Below, piece after piece: positions 12,302-24,700 of a DNA stretch of 64,000 nucleotides (position 1 is the first letter of the stretch; every line of letters starts with the position of its first letter). The stretch comes from Branchiostoma floridae (Eukaryota; Chordata; Leptocardii; Amphioxiformes; Branchiostomatidae). The stretch spans positions 3,598,740 through 3,662,739 of the forward strand of contig NC_049993.1 of NCBI RefSeq assembly GCF_000003815.2, written 5' to 3'. A model generated the notes under the pieces. That model did no database searches, was not told the DNA's origin, and worked only from the letters and a program-made list of their open reading frames with translations. The translations under genes and the position numbers were made by a program.

Positions 12302-12690
12302 AGTCAGGGTCTACTAGTAACAAGATTGCGAGAGTACAAGTTGGAGTTTAAACTATAAGTACCTAGGCGGAAACGAGTGAGAACAGCGCAAGTGAAACGA
12401 GGACCTATGCTGAAGTATGGAACAGAGACAGGGCGCACGGATTTGACCATTTTTTTCTTAAAGTGAGGAAGACTTAAGGAACGATCTGCTAGGATAAGGT
12501 TTTTCCAATGATACGTTGCATAGGGAATGAACGATTTCTTATAGCGGGTTGTGGTACATTTAAGTGACAGAAAGTCGTTTTTATTACGAAGGTCATAGGA
12601 AGCAGAGTCTGATACTAAGGGTGGTATCAAATCATTTAAATATTGTCGAGTATGGCCATGAACGATTTTATAGAATAAGATAAGAGTCTG
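12302..12690 (-). mobile_element. Non-LTR retrotransposon fragment, RT C-terminus
   Basis: The minus strand encodes LILFYKIVHGHTRQYLNDLI, then DLRNKNDFLSLKC, SFIPYATYHWKNL and RLGTYSLNSNLYSRNLV before a stop. This follows the standard order of the C-terminal part of LINE reverse-transcriptase ORFs (Y.LR...D, S+F.P..I..WN.L, R.R.G...L...L). Upstream domains are absent, so it is a 5'-truncated copy. The SINE at 12125-12275 lies directly beside it. Confidence 0.75.
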
Positions 12691-13159
12691 AATGTGTCAG
12701 GGTCAGCAACAACAATAACGCTTTGCAACTTGGTAACATGTTACATATCTCCAACCATTCCATACGTTAACACAGAGATGGTATTCGTGTAATAATAGTT
12801 TGAATAAAAAAGTCTTTCGGAAGAAATTTACACAGGAGAAATAGAATTTTACCGTGCGGAAACCTGCAAGTGACCGCAGGTTACCCCAAACACACGATAG
12901 CCAACTCGAAGTACGTCAGATCGAACACAATTTGGGCTCTAAAACCTCAGATAATTCCGTCATTTTTTTTGGAGGGGGGGGGGGGACACAATTTGATCAT
13001 ATAAAGAAATGGCACACCTATATGTATGGGTTTTTCAGGGTAAAGAAACGGTTTAAAAATGTAATGCAAAATTGGCGGCGTTTGTCCTTGGTGGCTATTA
13101 CGTATCAGCAAATCACGATTCACGTTTCAAACAATTCTAACTTGTACATGCTTTAACTG

Positions 13160-13674
13160 CAGTTTAGTCGCATCACTTACCTTTGACTTTTTTCTGCCCA
13201 ACTCGCCGAAAGAGTAACATGTACAAGTTATGCAGTGTGAGTGGGCTGCTTAATAGCAGCTAAAGATTGGAGAGAACATCGCGAATAAACTCTGGCCTGG
13301 GGCGTCTCGTGATATAAGTACCCTCAGAAAGACATACGAATGAGGACAAGAAACTTACCTGGATGATCGAGAACTTTAGCAACGCCGCGTAGTACATAAA
13401 AATTCCTACCAAACCTCTACCCGACAAGATGGCGTTCGAACGTTACCACGTTTTTCACAGAGAACAGTCAGTGCGGTGGGTTGGCTTAAGTCTCTGACAC
13501 ACATTTAGGATAGGACCTTCCCTTCATACATTGCCGTTGGCAAGGTCCGCGTGTGTTTGGGAGCAGTCTGACCAGTTTAGTTCACCCCTGTCTTTGTTGA
13601 AAATATAAATTTAGAAAGTACTGGTCAATCACCTTGCCAGGAGGAACACACAAATTTTCATATTTTCACTAGCA
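13160..13674. other. No gene seen
   Basis: No exon with splice support and no recognisable repeat. A run of G (12967-12985) precedes it and a short (CT)n tract (about 13675-13699) follows. Confidence 0.35.
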
Positions 13675-13699
13675 TCTCTCTCTCTCTCTCTCTCTCTCT

Positions 13700-13975
13700 A
13701 TGAACAAGATAACTGACTCAAGAACGGCTGGGTGGATTTGTTTCATACACTAGTTAGTGTGTTGATGGGAAGCAGCGAAAACTGGAAATGATACAATTTT
13801 GGGCCCCCTACCGGCTTCCCTTGGTACTGCAGAGGAAGTTCATGTACATGTTTTGCTGTCATTTCTGCATAATGATAAATGATCGGAGATTTTTACTTAG
13901 AGTAGTTAGTTAGTTGAAGTCACCATGCACTGATTATGCAAATGTCATTTGCATAAAATCTATATCATGGAGGTA
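13700..13975. mobile_element. Partial copy of the TA-flanked 'AACGGCTGGGTGGATT' family
   Basis: The segment aagaacggctgggtggattt, followed by ttttgggccccctaccggct, is shared with the longer copy at 57213-58243 and with 45836 onward. It ends atcatggaggta at 13975, the same terminal sequence as the 57-kb copy. No coding potential. Confidence 0.6.
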
Positions 13976-15611
13976 TGATGTCGCTGAACTCTAGGTTTGG
14001 GTGTTTCACTTTAGCTATAAAAGCTATCAGCATTTCAAAAAGGAATACAATATAGAATGTTTAGCATCACTGACTTTATTTACATACTCACTTGAGCATA
14101 TACTGACCAGAATGTTTGGTTTTCTTACATATTACACGGGAAATATACATGTATTCATTTAAGATACACGAAGCTGATGTGATAAAATTTAGGCCACATT
14201 GATTTGATTATATGGATGACATCCTCTGGGAACTCAAAAACTAATGCGTGCACGTAAGAAATGTTTCGCCCATAAAGAAATTGCCTTAATAACATATAAT
14301 GAATGGTCAGAATGGTCGAATAAATAGATTACATAATACTAAACTATAAATTCTTCATTTTTGTTCTTTCACATTTTTTTACTTTAAAGTCAACTTCCAC
14401 AGGTATTCTACAATTTCTAGTTTTTTTTTTAATATTTATCTGCAATTTTGAAGCATACATTTGCTAAATATTCAGCTGTATTGTACTATTTGTGGTATGG
14501 TTGATATTTACATATGGGGATAATTGATACAATCCATATAATCAAATCAACATGGCCTAAATACAAACCATATATGAGACTGAAAGTGAAACAAGTAACA
14601 CAACCAACACATGAGAAAAATACATTTAAAGTCAGGTTTAATTCTAAACAAGAACACCAATTCTACATGTACATCAATATGCTTAGTCACAAAAAAAAAA
14701 CACAATTACGTATTAAAGGGATATGTTTTTGGTCTGTGACCCATTTAACATTACAATACTGTAAAAAATTGTTAGGTACAAGTCAGAAATACCTGATATT
14801 TGACTAATGATACTGTATCTGAGTATACTGTATCTGTATTCACTGAAGTATACAACTTTTCTACATATTTGTAACTAAAAACATGTTATTTCTATTCCTA
14901 TTATGATACACAATGTATTTACAAATTTAGCTCTGAAAATTAATAAAACATTGTATTTGCATTGAAAATTTGAAATCATCATTAAAAGCAGCATTAAAAT
15001 CAGCATTTTAAAAATCTAATATTGTCTCAAAAGCATGGGTTCTCAAGCATAAGAAACCTGAAGCCTTGATAAACATTCTGTTCACTGTTCATTCATGTTT
15101 CTGTCATTGTTGAAGACCAAATGTTATTTTGTTAAATATTACAGCTACAGGTTGAGCTATACTATAGCAATAATGTACATTTTACATTTACAAAATAAAC
15201 AATCCTTGCAATTGGTATGAAGCTAGATTGCAGTAAAAATCTTTGTCATTCCTTACAATAGTACTATAATTGTTACAATTGTAGTTATTCCAACTCATAT
15301 TACATAACTGTCTGTTTGTTTGTTTGTTTGAACCTTTATTTATTCATGAGAAACTTAAATCGGCCAGCAGGCCGCTTTTCATTGAGGTCATGAGGGAGGT
15401 CAGGGTCATATAAATTATAATACAGAGACAGATTACATTGAGTACTATTAGATTCATCAACCTATATCACTACACATACATGGTACAAAACATACAGTGG
15501 TGCAGATACCTCAGTGTTCATAGTCCGTGTCCGTTCGTTTTGGTCAATTACTTTTACTTCAAGAGTCTTGTTTGAAAATCTTTCTCTTGCAGATTTCATT
15601 TACGATCAATA
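13976..15611. other. No gene seen; A/T-rich, possible LINE 3' tail at 15300-15420
   Basis: The region is A/T-rich without splice-bounded frames. At 15311-15330 (tgtttgtttgtttgaacctt) a stretch begins that resembles the 3' ends of LINEs in reverse orientation, of the kind also seen near 29580, 31728 and 56510. Confidence 0.3.
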
Positions 15612-15806
15612 TACTGTAAATGCTTTTAAATTTGCGGGATTTCAATTCGTGGTAGCAGGAAAAAGGACTTTTTGCGGTGGTTTTATCTAAATTTGCGGTA
15701 GCACTATGCACTGCAGTCTCCACCATGGAAGAATTTTCGCAGTGAAGTGGCCACCGCAAAAAACGCTAACATTAAATCGCTGCGAAAGTTTCTGCATCTA
15801 TGTAAT
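15612..15806. mobile_element. MITE of the TACTGTAAATGC family, copy 1
   Basis: It starts tactgtaaatgc, has internal gcggtggttttat and gccaccgcaaaaaacgct, and ends gcgaaagtttctgcatctat, an imperfect inverse of the start. It is clearly homologous to the better preserved copy at 17852-18066. The two copies bracket the zinc-finger exon. Confidence 0.65.
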
Positions 15807-15997
15807 ATACATTATGATTTCTCTTTACTTTGTGATTATAGTTATATTTTTCTCTTGCATAATTTCCAAGCAGTTAAGATTGGGCAAACTTCCTTGCTGA
15901 GTGAATTTCCTTTGTAGAAAACTCCTTGCTACTTTGCTACTAGTAAGTCAATTTCCTTGCTAAGACATACCACAAATCAATTTACTTTTACAGTGGT

Positions 15998-16003
15998 TTT
16001 ATT
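15998..16003 (-). terminator. Candidate poly(A) signal of the zinc-finger gene
   Basis: AATAAA on the minus strand, about 142 nt past the stop codon at 16145. It is a short motif in A/T-rich DNA, so specificity is low. Confidence 0.35.
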
Positions 16004-16144
16004 TGGCTGTTTGAATTTTCATTTGAAACGATTCTGTTCTAGTAGACCAATAGTACCACACAGAGAAGGATATTCACAGTGAATTAGTATTGTGTGATCA
16101 CTGCAACAATAAAACCAAAGTGAACGTTTTATGATTTACGGTAG

Positions 16145-18164
16145 TCAAGTTTGTGCAGTTTTTTCATCAGAATGTACCCTTGCCATATGCTGTCCTAGAT
16201 TCCCCTTATAAGCTGTCCTGTACCCACACATATGACACATATGAGGCTTCTCACTCGAGTGCTTTCCTTGATGTTGAACCAAATACTTCTTCAGTGTTGC
16301 GGAATAGTCACACTGGTCACACTTGTACGGTTTAATACCCGTATGGAGTTTCACATGGTCCAATAAGTAAGCCTTGCTGTGCGTCCGGTACCCGCATGTT
16401 TCGCACAAGTGCGGTTTCTCCCCCGTGTGTTTTACTAGGTGAGCATCAAGCGAAGCTTTCCAAATTGCCGAAAAGTCGCAAAGGCTACATTTGTATTGTT
16501 TTTCGCCAGTATGTAGGACCATGTGTCGGTTTAGGTCCCCTTTTACTTTTGAGCGGTGGCCGCACAATTCACAGACGTAAGGTCTCTCACCGGTGTGCCT
16601 TTTTTTATGCGAGTCCATAGTCGAGTATGATGACGCTGTATAGTCACACTGGTCACATTTGTAGGGCCGTTCACCCGTATGTGTTCTCATGTGTTTGAAC
16701 ATTGCGTTCTTGTATACTGTCCTGTACCCACACTCCCCGCACATGAAACGTTTGTCTCCTGTGTGGTGTGCTCTTGTGTGTTGTAACAGGGAAAACTTTT
16801 TCGCGGCCCTGTACCCACATTCCCCACACATGTATGGCTTCTCCCCTGTATGCATTACTAAATGTTGAGACAGAAGAGCTTTTAGATTTGTCTTATACTC
16901 ACACTGGTTACATTTGAAGCGTTTCTCTCCAGTGGTATTGTGTTGTTTGACTAGATGATGACGATTCAAGTCAGATTTCTTTAGTGCCGCATACTCGCAC
17001 TGGTCACACTTGTGCGGCTTTCACCCGTATGAGTTCTCATGTGCTGGGCCAAGTTATGCTTTAGAGCTGTCCTGAACCCACATTCCCCACACATGAAGGG
17101 TTTCTCGTCGGTGTGTTTCAGTAAATGATGTCGACTCAAGTCGGATTTCTTGGTGGCGGAATAGACACACTGGTTGCATTTGAAGGGTTTTTCTCCCATG
17201 TGAGTCGCTCTCATGTGCTGGATTATGTGATTTCTTTGATCGGACCTGTACCCACACTCCCCACACATGAAAAGCTTATCAGTGTTCATAGGAGGAGGAT
17301 TTTCTGCATGTCCGTTGCTTGCCTGTACCTCTGCGGTTGATTGGTTATCGGGTTGGGTAGAGTGTACATCACGTGTTTCCTGCGGCTTGTCTGCTACATC
17401 CGTTGGTTGGTTCTCGCTGCTGTCAGTCTCCTTCCCAGGATGCTCAGGACAGTCCATCTTGTTCCCAGGATGTTCAGGACCAGGTTTGACTATAGGATGT
17501 TCACAACTGGAGTCTTCTATCTTGGCTTCCTATGGGGAGGAGAGGGATTGTAACAGTAAGTATACATTAAAAAACTATGCTGCAAATCTTGAGAATGTAT
17601 TTTTGCATTTTTAGAAATCAAACCACAGTATATCGGCAGTCATTTGAACACAATATATTGGCAGTCATTAGGCAACAAAAAAATAGAGCAAAGTAGAGTT
17701 TACAGTCATTTCTACCAAGTTTCTACAGTCAAACATGCACAGAGACATGTAATACGTTGAAATACATTGGTCAATACGATGTCAAACTTGTAAATTTACG
17801 TTCTAAGTTATGGGACTCCCTGTAAGATAGGATTTGAAAATGCTGGTGGGATACTGTAAATGCAGTTAAGTTTGTGGGGATTTAATTTCGCAGCAGTGTG
17901 AAAAGGACCTTTCGCGGTGGTTTTAAGTTCTCGGTAGCACCATGCTCTGTAGTCTCAAGCTTACTGCCATTAAAAAATGCTAGCAGTGGCTTTAAGTTTG
18001 CGGTAAAGCGGCTACTGTGAAAACTGCGAACATTAAACCACTGCGAAAGTTTCTGCATTTACAGTACTACCCAGAGCTCCTTTCACCCACGCATGCGTGG
18101 TAACTAGTGTGAGAAGGTTTATATGTTACATGTAACTCACCTTCTTTGTGCTCTGTGAGGTCAT
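16145..18164 (-). CDS. C2H2 zinc-finger protein, 13 fingers, with a one-base frameshift
   Basis: Coding exon 1 is 18164-18141 (MTSQSTKK, in-frame stop upstream, donor gtgagt). Exon 2 runs 17529-16145 after the acceptor ctcctccccatag, phase 0. The N-terminal 90 or so residues are polar and repeat EHP/PEHPG motifs. Thirteen C2H2 fingers follow, alternating FMCGECGYRT-type and YKCDQCDYSA-type units with TGEKP linkers. After finger 3 the linker reads HTGES instead of HTGEK(P): the plus strand has only ttt at 17019-17021, one base short. Translation as read therefore stops at 16981 (about 190 aa). Finger 4 and the remaining nine fingers are in another frame and end DEKTAQT-stop. The intended product is about 469 aa. 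A nuclear DNA-binding regulator is expected from the family. The deletion may be a sequencing or assembly error, an allele, or early decay. Confidence 0.85.
17852..18066. mobile_element. MITE, TACTGTAAATGCAG termini, copy 2
   Basis: It begins tactgtaaatgcag and ends with the exact reverse complement ctgcatttacagta. The outer TA pair may be the target duplication, which would suggest a Tc1/mariner-related element. It lies in the single intron of the zinc-finger gene. The interior has further mirrored segments (gcggtggtttt..., ...accactgcg) and no coding frame. Confidence 0.75.
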
Positions 18165-18416
18165 GCAGCAAACACTTATGGTTTGTAGAATTCACTTGAC
18201 AAATCTGGAGCAAGAGATGCAAATAATTATCGGCCACTGACGAATTCAGCTTTTGCATGGCCAACTACTTCCCTGTCACTGTCAGACAACGTAAAGCCTG
18301 ATCACTCAGATTTAACGTTCGGCATATATACATTCTTTGTAAAGCATAATTAAAGCATGGGTTTGGCATAAAGCAAAGACGGCCAGTTCTGTAGGATATA
18401 GTCAGGGTCGCTACCA

Positions 18417-18555
18417 GACTCAGGGTCGCTGGAAAAACTGTAGAAATGGAACAATTAGAGGAGTAAGCCGGTTATACTCCCTATATTCCTTAGCCCTAGC
18501 CGGCTTACTCCTCTATTTGTTCCATTTCTAACGGGTTTTCCAGCGACCCGGAGTC
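18417..18555. mobile_element. Foldback MITE, 139 bp
   Basis: The arms gactcagggtcgctggaaaa and ttttccagcgacccggagtc are inverse copies, and the match continues inward through gtagaaatggaac and gaggagtaagccgg to a short centre. The DNA can fold into one long hairpin. No target duplication was resolved. Confidence 0.65.
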
Positions 18556-18599
18556 TTTTTATAGAGACTAAATTATGTAGGAGTTGTACGTTAGACAAA

Positions 18600-20400
18600 T
18601 TATTTTGAACTTCGAAGGCTGCTGTGTCGAGAATTTCGTACTCGGAGAAGCCAGAGTTAAAAATTCCAACCGTTTACAGTCCATCGATGCAACTGGGAAT
18701 ACTAAAAATACAGAACTGGCATATAACCGGCTGATTTAGCGGGCTTTACGACGCAAAAATTAAACGAGAACAAACCTTTTGTTGTCTAGTTCTGTTCGGC
18801 GGCCATGTTGTTTCAATCCCTGTGAAAATGGTCTCACTCTGCAGTTTTCATGCCAAAAGCGCCCCCTAGCAATTTGGCGGTGCAACGCAACGGTAGCATG
18901 TTTAGCAGTTTTCGGTCCATTGGAATTTCTAGAATTAACTGCAACAGACTGGCTGACTAAGAAGATTATAACAGTGTGCACTAGAGGAAAGCGAATATGT
19001 TTGAGCTAAATGTAAATGCACAAAATATTCACTCACACGATTCAAGTCTCCGTAAGGACTTTGACACATTTTCTGAAGCGCCGGTTTGCGGAGGTCAACT
19101 GAACTGAAGCCAGGTCGCCAGAGAAAGACAGTTGCATAATACCCCCCTCACATTAGGCGAAAATCGATCGCACGACGAGTCTGCGAGCTCTAAATTATAC
19201 GAGGAGGTATGACCATGACGGGAAGGGGGAACTCTGCCATTTACTCCGTCGGCATCAGGGTCATGCCTCCTCTGCATTTACTGTATCTTGAAGTCATTTT
19301 CAATTTCAAGGTATGCCCCGCAGAGAGATACAATTAAGAACATATTTGAGATAACAAGGCATAGCCAAGAAAGTTGTGTTTATGTTGCGGTCCAAAATAA
19401 AGTAGATCCGACCATCTGTTTTTTTTTTTTTTTTTTTTTCTTCTAAATCTTAAGTTTTTCTAAAATATTCCATCAAAACTTTTAGTAATGAAATATTATT
19501 GACTACACCAGACAAAAATTAGTTTATCAATACACTGAAAAAAAAGTACAATGTTAACTTCGTAATCTATTTATGTTAACTAAATGTCAATGACCAACGC
19601 ATTAAAATGTTATTCCGTATTTGTACAGAACACTGAAGTCATTGACAAGTTTCCGTCAATGATACGTCCGTGTCCTAGACGCAGTAGATAACAAATAATT
19701 GTCCTTACAGCCCATAAAGGCTCTTGGGATACCTTTACCTTCTGTTTGTCCTTTGTATGAGGCACGGATCAAAAGCGGCGCCTAGCAACGTTTACCAAAA
19801 CTACAGGAGTTAGAAATAAGGAGCCACATGCTTGCATACTTGCGGCAACATTAGTGCAGTGAACTTGAGTGCAGTGACATCATTTTACGCTGTGTCGGAG
19901 AGTAACCTCCGAAGACTGAATACTGTATGTGTCATATATGATGATTGTATCTGTATTTTCTCATTGCCGCATTCGTATGTAGTTCGGAATATTTTAATTA
20001 GTGTATACGCCATCAGTTAAAATATAAAATTTACAACTTACACTATGTGGCTAGCATTTCACGGTTAGAGACACAGACAAACAACCTGGCCCGGCTACTG
20101 TTCATCACAGACAACACACAGCCAAGGGAACATGACACATGTGCTGAACACCATACGCACATAAACAAGCCAGGTTTGGTAACAAACCCAATCTATAACA
20201 AATAACCGAGTGGGCGATATCGCTAATGTCACCCCCCCCCCCCCCCTCCTCATCCCCCACCCCCCATCTATAGGTCATACAGCATAGATATTCTCCAGAA
20301 CACTGTTACAGCATTACAAAGTATCGTGATCACTTTGACACTCTCTTCTTTACACGTTTCTGTTCTTTTGACGTAGTAATCGTTGATACATATGCTAAGG
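18600..20400. other. No gene seen; possible promoter-side DNA upstream of the zinc-finger gene
   Basis: No splice-bounded coding frame. A poly(T) run lies near 19421-19440 and a C-run near 20231-20246. A string aagcgccccctagc near 18857-18870 loosely resembles half of a CTCF site, but it is too short to call. Confidence 0.3.
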
Positions 20401-20403
20401 TAA

Positions 20404-20709
20404 TTAAGGGCACAGCCCGCCTTATGTGCAAATACGTGATATCTACGTGCCAAAACGTGGGCAATCTTTGGGGATCCGTAAGTGTTAAGTACCGCCTCTG
20501 TACGAACTCGTAGGGAATCCGATTAATTTTGGAGCTCGCAAACACGCCGTAGAACTTTACGTGCAGGCAAAACTTTGTGTGCCATCGGGCTGCGGATTCG
20601 CCCCCCGCACGTGCCAGTACGGGCGACGCGCCTGACCTGTACAGCCTGAACGTATTCAGAAATACGTGGCGGCCTGGAAAATTGCACTTACGGAGGGTTG
20701 TGTCCTTAG
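20404..20709. mobile_element. MITE of the TAAGGGCACA family, copy 1
   Basis: The left end ttaagggcacagcccgcc is mirrored at the right end ggttgtgtccttag. The inside carries tacgaactcgtagggaatcc and acgtgggcaat strings that recur in both halves of the element at 55373-55898. The open frames through it are artefacts of the repeat. Confidence 0.6.
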
Positions 20710-21340
20710 CTTTAGACAAATCTACTTCGGGTATAGGTCAACACATGAATATCAAAATCATAATACATGTGAATGCATTTATTAGTCTGTATATTCGGTA
20801 GTAGGCACATGCTGCCCAGGGCTCTAACTCGCTCCCACGACATGTCGACAGCCATAAGCAATTTTTGAGGTGTAAAACTCGATTTATTAGACATATGTTC
20901 ACAAGAAGAGATTTCCATCTTTCCATATTTCGCTGGTAAGTTGATATAGATGAAGGCTGTTGCCGTGTTTTATTTGTATTCGATTTGTATAGCTATGTAC
21001 ATGTACATGTTAACATGTCTTGTTGACTGCCCTTTCATGATTTCTATACGTTTATATACGGGTTGCATTGTTATCCTTTTATTTACTCCTACATTTTTTT
21101 TTATTTGTATTTTTTATTCGTAATAATTTTTCATTTTGATTATAACGTCACCAATTGCTAGGTTTTGCAAATATCACACGTAGCGGTTATTTTTTGTCTA
21201 ATATCTGAAGGCCCACAAAATTCATTATAGATATGTCCTGCCTTTTTTTCTAAATTCAAATCCAATACCAATCAACCTGAAATTTAGTTTATTTCCGTAA
21301 TTCTAATATGTTTTTGACCCCGTTTTCACTCAAGATGACG

Positions 21341-21548
21341 TAACGCTAGTTTACCTTTATTCGTGGGATAACCTTTATCAATTGTATTTAAAACCAGGGT
21401 ATTTAGGGATATCAAGTCGACTGACGGTGGTCTCGAACTGTATAAAAACAATTTAAAAACACCGTCCATCTACGTAATATCCCTAAATATCCTATTTTAG
21501 GTACAACGGAAAACGGTTACCGCGCGAATTAAGGTGAACTAGCGTAAC
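21341..21548. mobile_element. MITE with AACGCTAGTTYACCTT termini, copy 1
   Basis: The left end taacgctagtttaccttt matches the inverse of the right end ttaaggtgaactagcgta. Inside, gtatttagggatatcaagt and acgtaatatccctaaatatc form a second mirrored pair. A diverged relative lies at 54721-54932. It sits about 200 bp upstream of the start codon of the discoidin gene. Confidence 0.6.
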
Positions 21549-21751
21549 CTGCTCTAGAGGGATCACTATTTAAAATGGCGGTGATTGAGAAATGATTATT
21601 TCAATATGTATAGCATATACACTAGGACTCTGCATTTTAATTAATTCAGCACGCACTAACCGATGTGATCCCGATTTCATTTTCATATAGGAATAGAACT
21701 GTGGAAGTAACAACCTTCTTCCGAAACATTACTAAAACGGAGAACTGAATT

Positions 21752-24700
21752 ATGACGGAAAATATGCGCCATTCTGGAATTAAGCGGCAGTCTACGAAGA
21801 GCGCCCCTTCTCATAAACCTACAAGCGGAAAGGGGCAAATTCACGAGAAAACCACGGACAGTGCGACTACTCTCAACACTAAGCAAAATAAACATGTTGT
21901 CGGCTGTGCAACAAGAATACAATCATGTGCTAATTATGACGACACCTTAGAATCATCTCCCTCTCCTGAATGCGGTTCTTTGGCCCATCCGTACGGTGTG
22001 TTTTATGTGTCGGACAACCCTACGTACAATGTGCCAAATTTTAAAGTTAATGCGCCCCCACCGCCATCACGGTCTACAGCAAAGGCCTATTATGATAATG
22101 TTAACCCGATGGCTACTCCTCGACAAGAGGCATCTAAAGGTAAGAATTATTCGTAATTAACTTCATCAGGTTGGCAATTATTCATATAGTAAGGTTTTTT
22201 ATGCACAACCAGGGAGTACTTACTTCCAACGTTTCGATGTCTGTCAGACAGTCATCAGGGGGTTAGAATGACTGGGTCTGGTTCTTGCTACTACTCATAG
22301 CCGATGTAGGTGGCGCTGCAGCAGCTCAAGTCATGAACAGAGCCGAGGGGGGATACAAGATGAGCCACGTTTGGGACGGCATTCTTGCTGCTGTAGCGCC
22401 ACCTACATTGGCTATAACTAGCAGCAAAAACCAGACCCAGTCATTCTAGCCCTGATGATTGTGTCTGACAGACATCGAAACGTTGGAAGTAATTATAAGT
22501 ACTCCCTGGTTGTACCTAAAGAACTTTGCTATATGGTAAGGATTATTGTGTTTCTGTTGTTGTCACTGTGCATCTTCAAAAAGGTTTGTGTGTTTGTTTG
22601 TTTGTCTCGGTGTGTGTTCAAGTATATGCTGGATTGACCGGGTGCAAGTTGTTCACTGCTTGAGTTGTATGGGAGACTATACAATACATGCATTGGTAAT
22701 CGTTCACAATTTCATATAACATGCATTGGCATAATACCTGTCATAAGCCTTATACCGGTCGATTAAAAATAGTGGAACTTAAAGAGATCTACACATGCAA
22801 CAATAGTTATTTCTGAGGTGTGCACACTTCAGACATCTAGGTGTCCAATACATAATTTACAAAGCATCGATAACAATGTATTCGAAGACAACAAGGCCAA
22901 AAGTTTTCAGGTCATTTTCGGGGCAGGCGAGCTCGTCGTGGGACAAACATACTGTCACGTTCATCGCCAGATTTGTAGATAATAATCACATGTGCTCACG
23001 GCACAAGACGAGCATGATTCAACAGCAATCTTGAATTTCTTTTGGTGACCTACAACTCATGTAAAAGTGTGAGGAACCGTTGCATCATCGCCCGGATCTA
23101 AGGCTGAATGGGTCAAATTGAACGTACGCCGCCATTTTCCCGCCATTTTTAATGCTACGGCCAGCAGTAAAGTTTTACGTCATAGCTGTTGTGACGGACC
23201 AAAATTAAATGAAAATACTTGTCAGTATACGCCCATTTTCTCATGACTTTTTGTATGCTCATGCAGATTTTTGTTTTGTGCAACTACTAACAGGAAAGAA
23301 AGGAACAACAGAGGATGTATAAAGGTACATAGCGGCAGTTAATTGTGCCGTGTTTCGTTCGGCCGGTATAGTGCACCCCCTTCCAACCACGCGCCCGTTC
23401 TCCGTGCAATTCCGCGGTGTGTTCCAATTACGATATTATGTTTTTAGCAGGACCAGAGAGACAAAATAATTTACACAGAAGAAGTGGCAAAGGTAAGCTG
23501 TAACAGCAACATGTATCTGGAGAAAATGATGCGTTGATCATTTGCCAAATTAGCATTGCTTGAGAAATTGCAGTAAACCGACCGGTATTATGCCAATGGA
23601 TGTTATATTTAAAGGTAATCTATTTTGGGATTTCATGTTATTTTTAGACACAAATGTATGTTTGACAACTAAATACCCTCGTTAGTATACTGTGCCTAGG
23701 GCATATGCCTAATAAATTAAAGGTTTCATCATTTGTAAATTTAGGAAATAGACAGCTTGAAGAAGGTTTTCGACTTTGTTTTTCTCAAGAATGACAGTGA
23801 TGCGCTTATAGAGGGTTTTATTTATATTTTTGGTATACACGACGTTAAAATCAATTTGTGATCTTTGGCTTTTTTTTAATACTACAAACGTATATTTTGG
23901 GTTACTATATCACATCTTAAGGAACGGACCTAATGCTTTGTATTTGAGTACTCTGGACATACCCATTTGACTTCGTACACATTTTGCCACACAATTCTTT
24001 GAAATGATGTTCATGTGTTCCCTACTCAATAAGCCTAATAATGTGAAATTTGCGTCCTAAGGTGCGTTCTCAACTGACTATCTTCGCATGGCATGTCCAA
24101 TTTTTTTCAATCTTTTTATATGCAAATGTACGTTTAACTTGGTTTGTGCTCCTATCATAAGGAAAGAGTATGTCACAAAATTTGGGGATATACCCGAAGT
24201 AATGATTGTCAGACAAGGTCCCAATAATCTGAGTATTCTAGGAGGGGCTTTGTAGACTTGCGACAAATATCATGTTACAAAACGCCTGTATGGCTTACAC
24301 TGGAGACAAAACATTTGGTGATTTTTCCTGAAATTTAGTTGGCAATAACTTGACCGAGCATATCACCAAAATGAAGTATATATAACTTCGTAGCTACCTG
24401 TTTTTTTTTTTCTTTGAAAAGGGCTGGTAATAAAGTTTTAGTCTGTTTTCGATGACTTTTTTTATTGTTTGTTGAAACATTCTTTTTTCAATTCAAGTAG
24501 GCAGGCCATAGCCTGAGTACCATCCTCCGTAGTGACCGCTGGCGCACTACTTTCGCTTTCTAACCACAAGCGAAAGTAGCGAGCCAGCGGTCACTACGGA
24601 GGATGGTACTCAGGCTAGCAGGACCCAAGATCGCGGAGCTCACCTGTTATCTTAAATATGCAAGACGTCTTGATGACGTCATTTTGACCAAAAAAGCCAA

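Noticed and set aside
17054-17614. Plus-strand and alternative-frame ORFs over the zinc-finger exon
   Set aside because: Shadows of the minus-strand zinc-finger coding sequence.
20330-20719. 129-codon minus-strand frame
   Set aside because: It lies almost entirely in the TAAGGGCACA MITE and resembles frames in the other copy at 55373-55898; the similarity is DNA-level repeat identity, not protein conservation.
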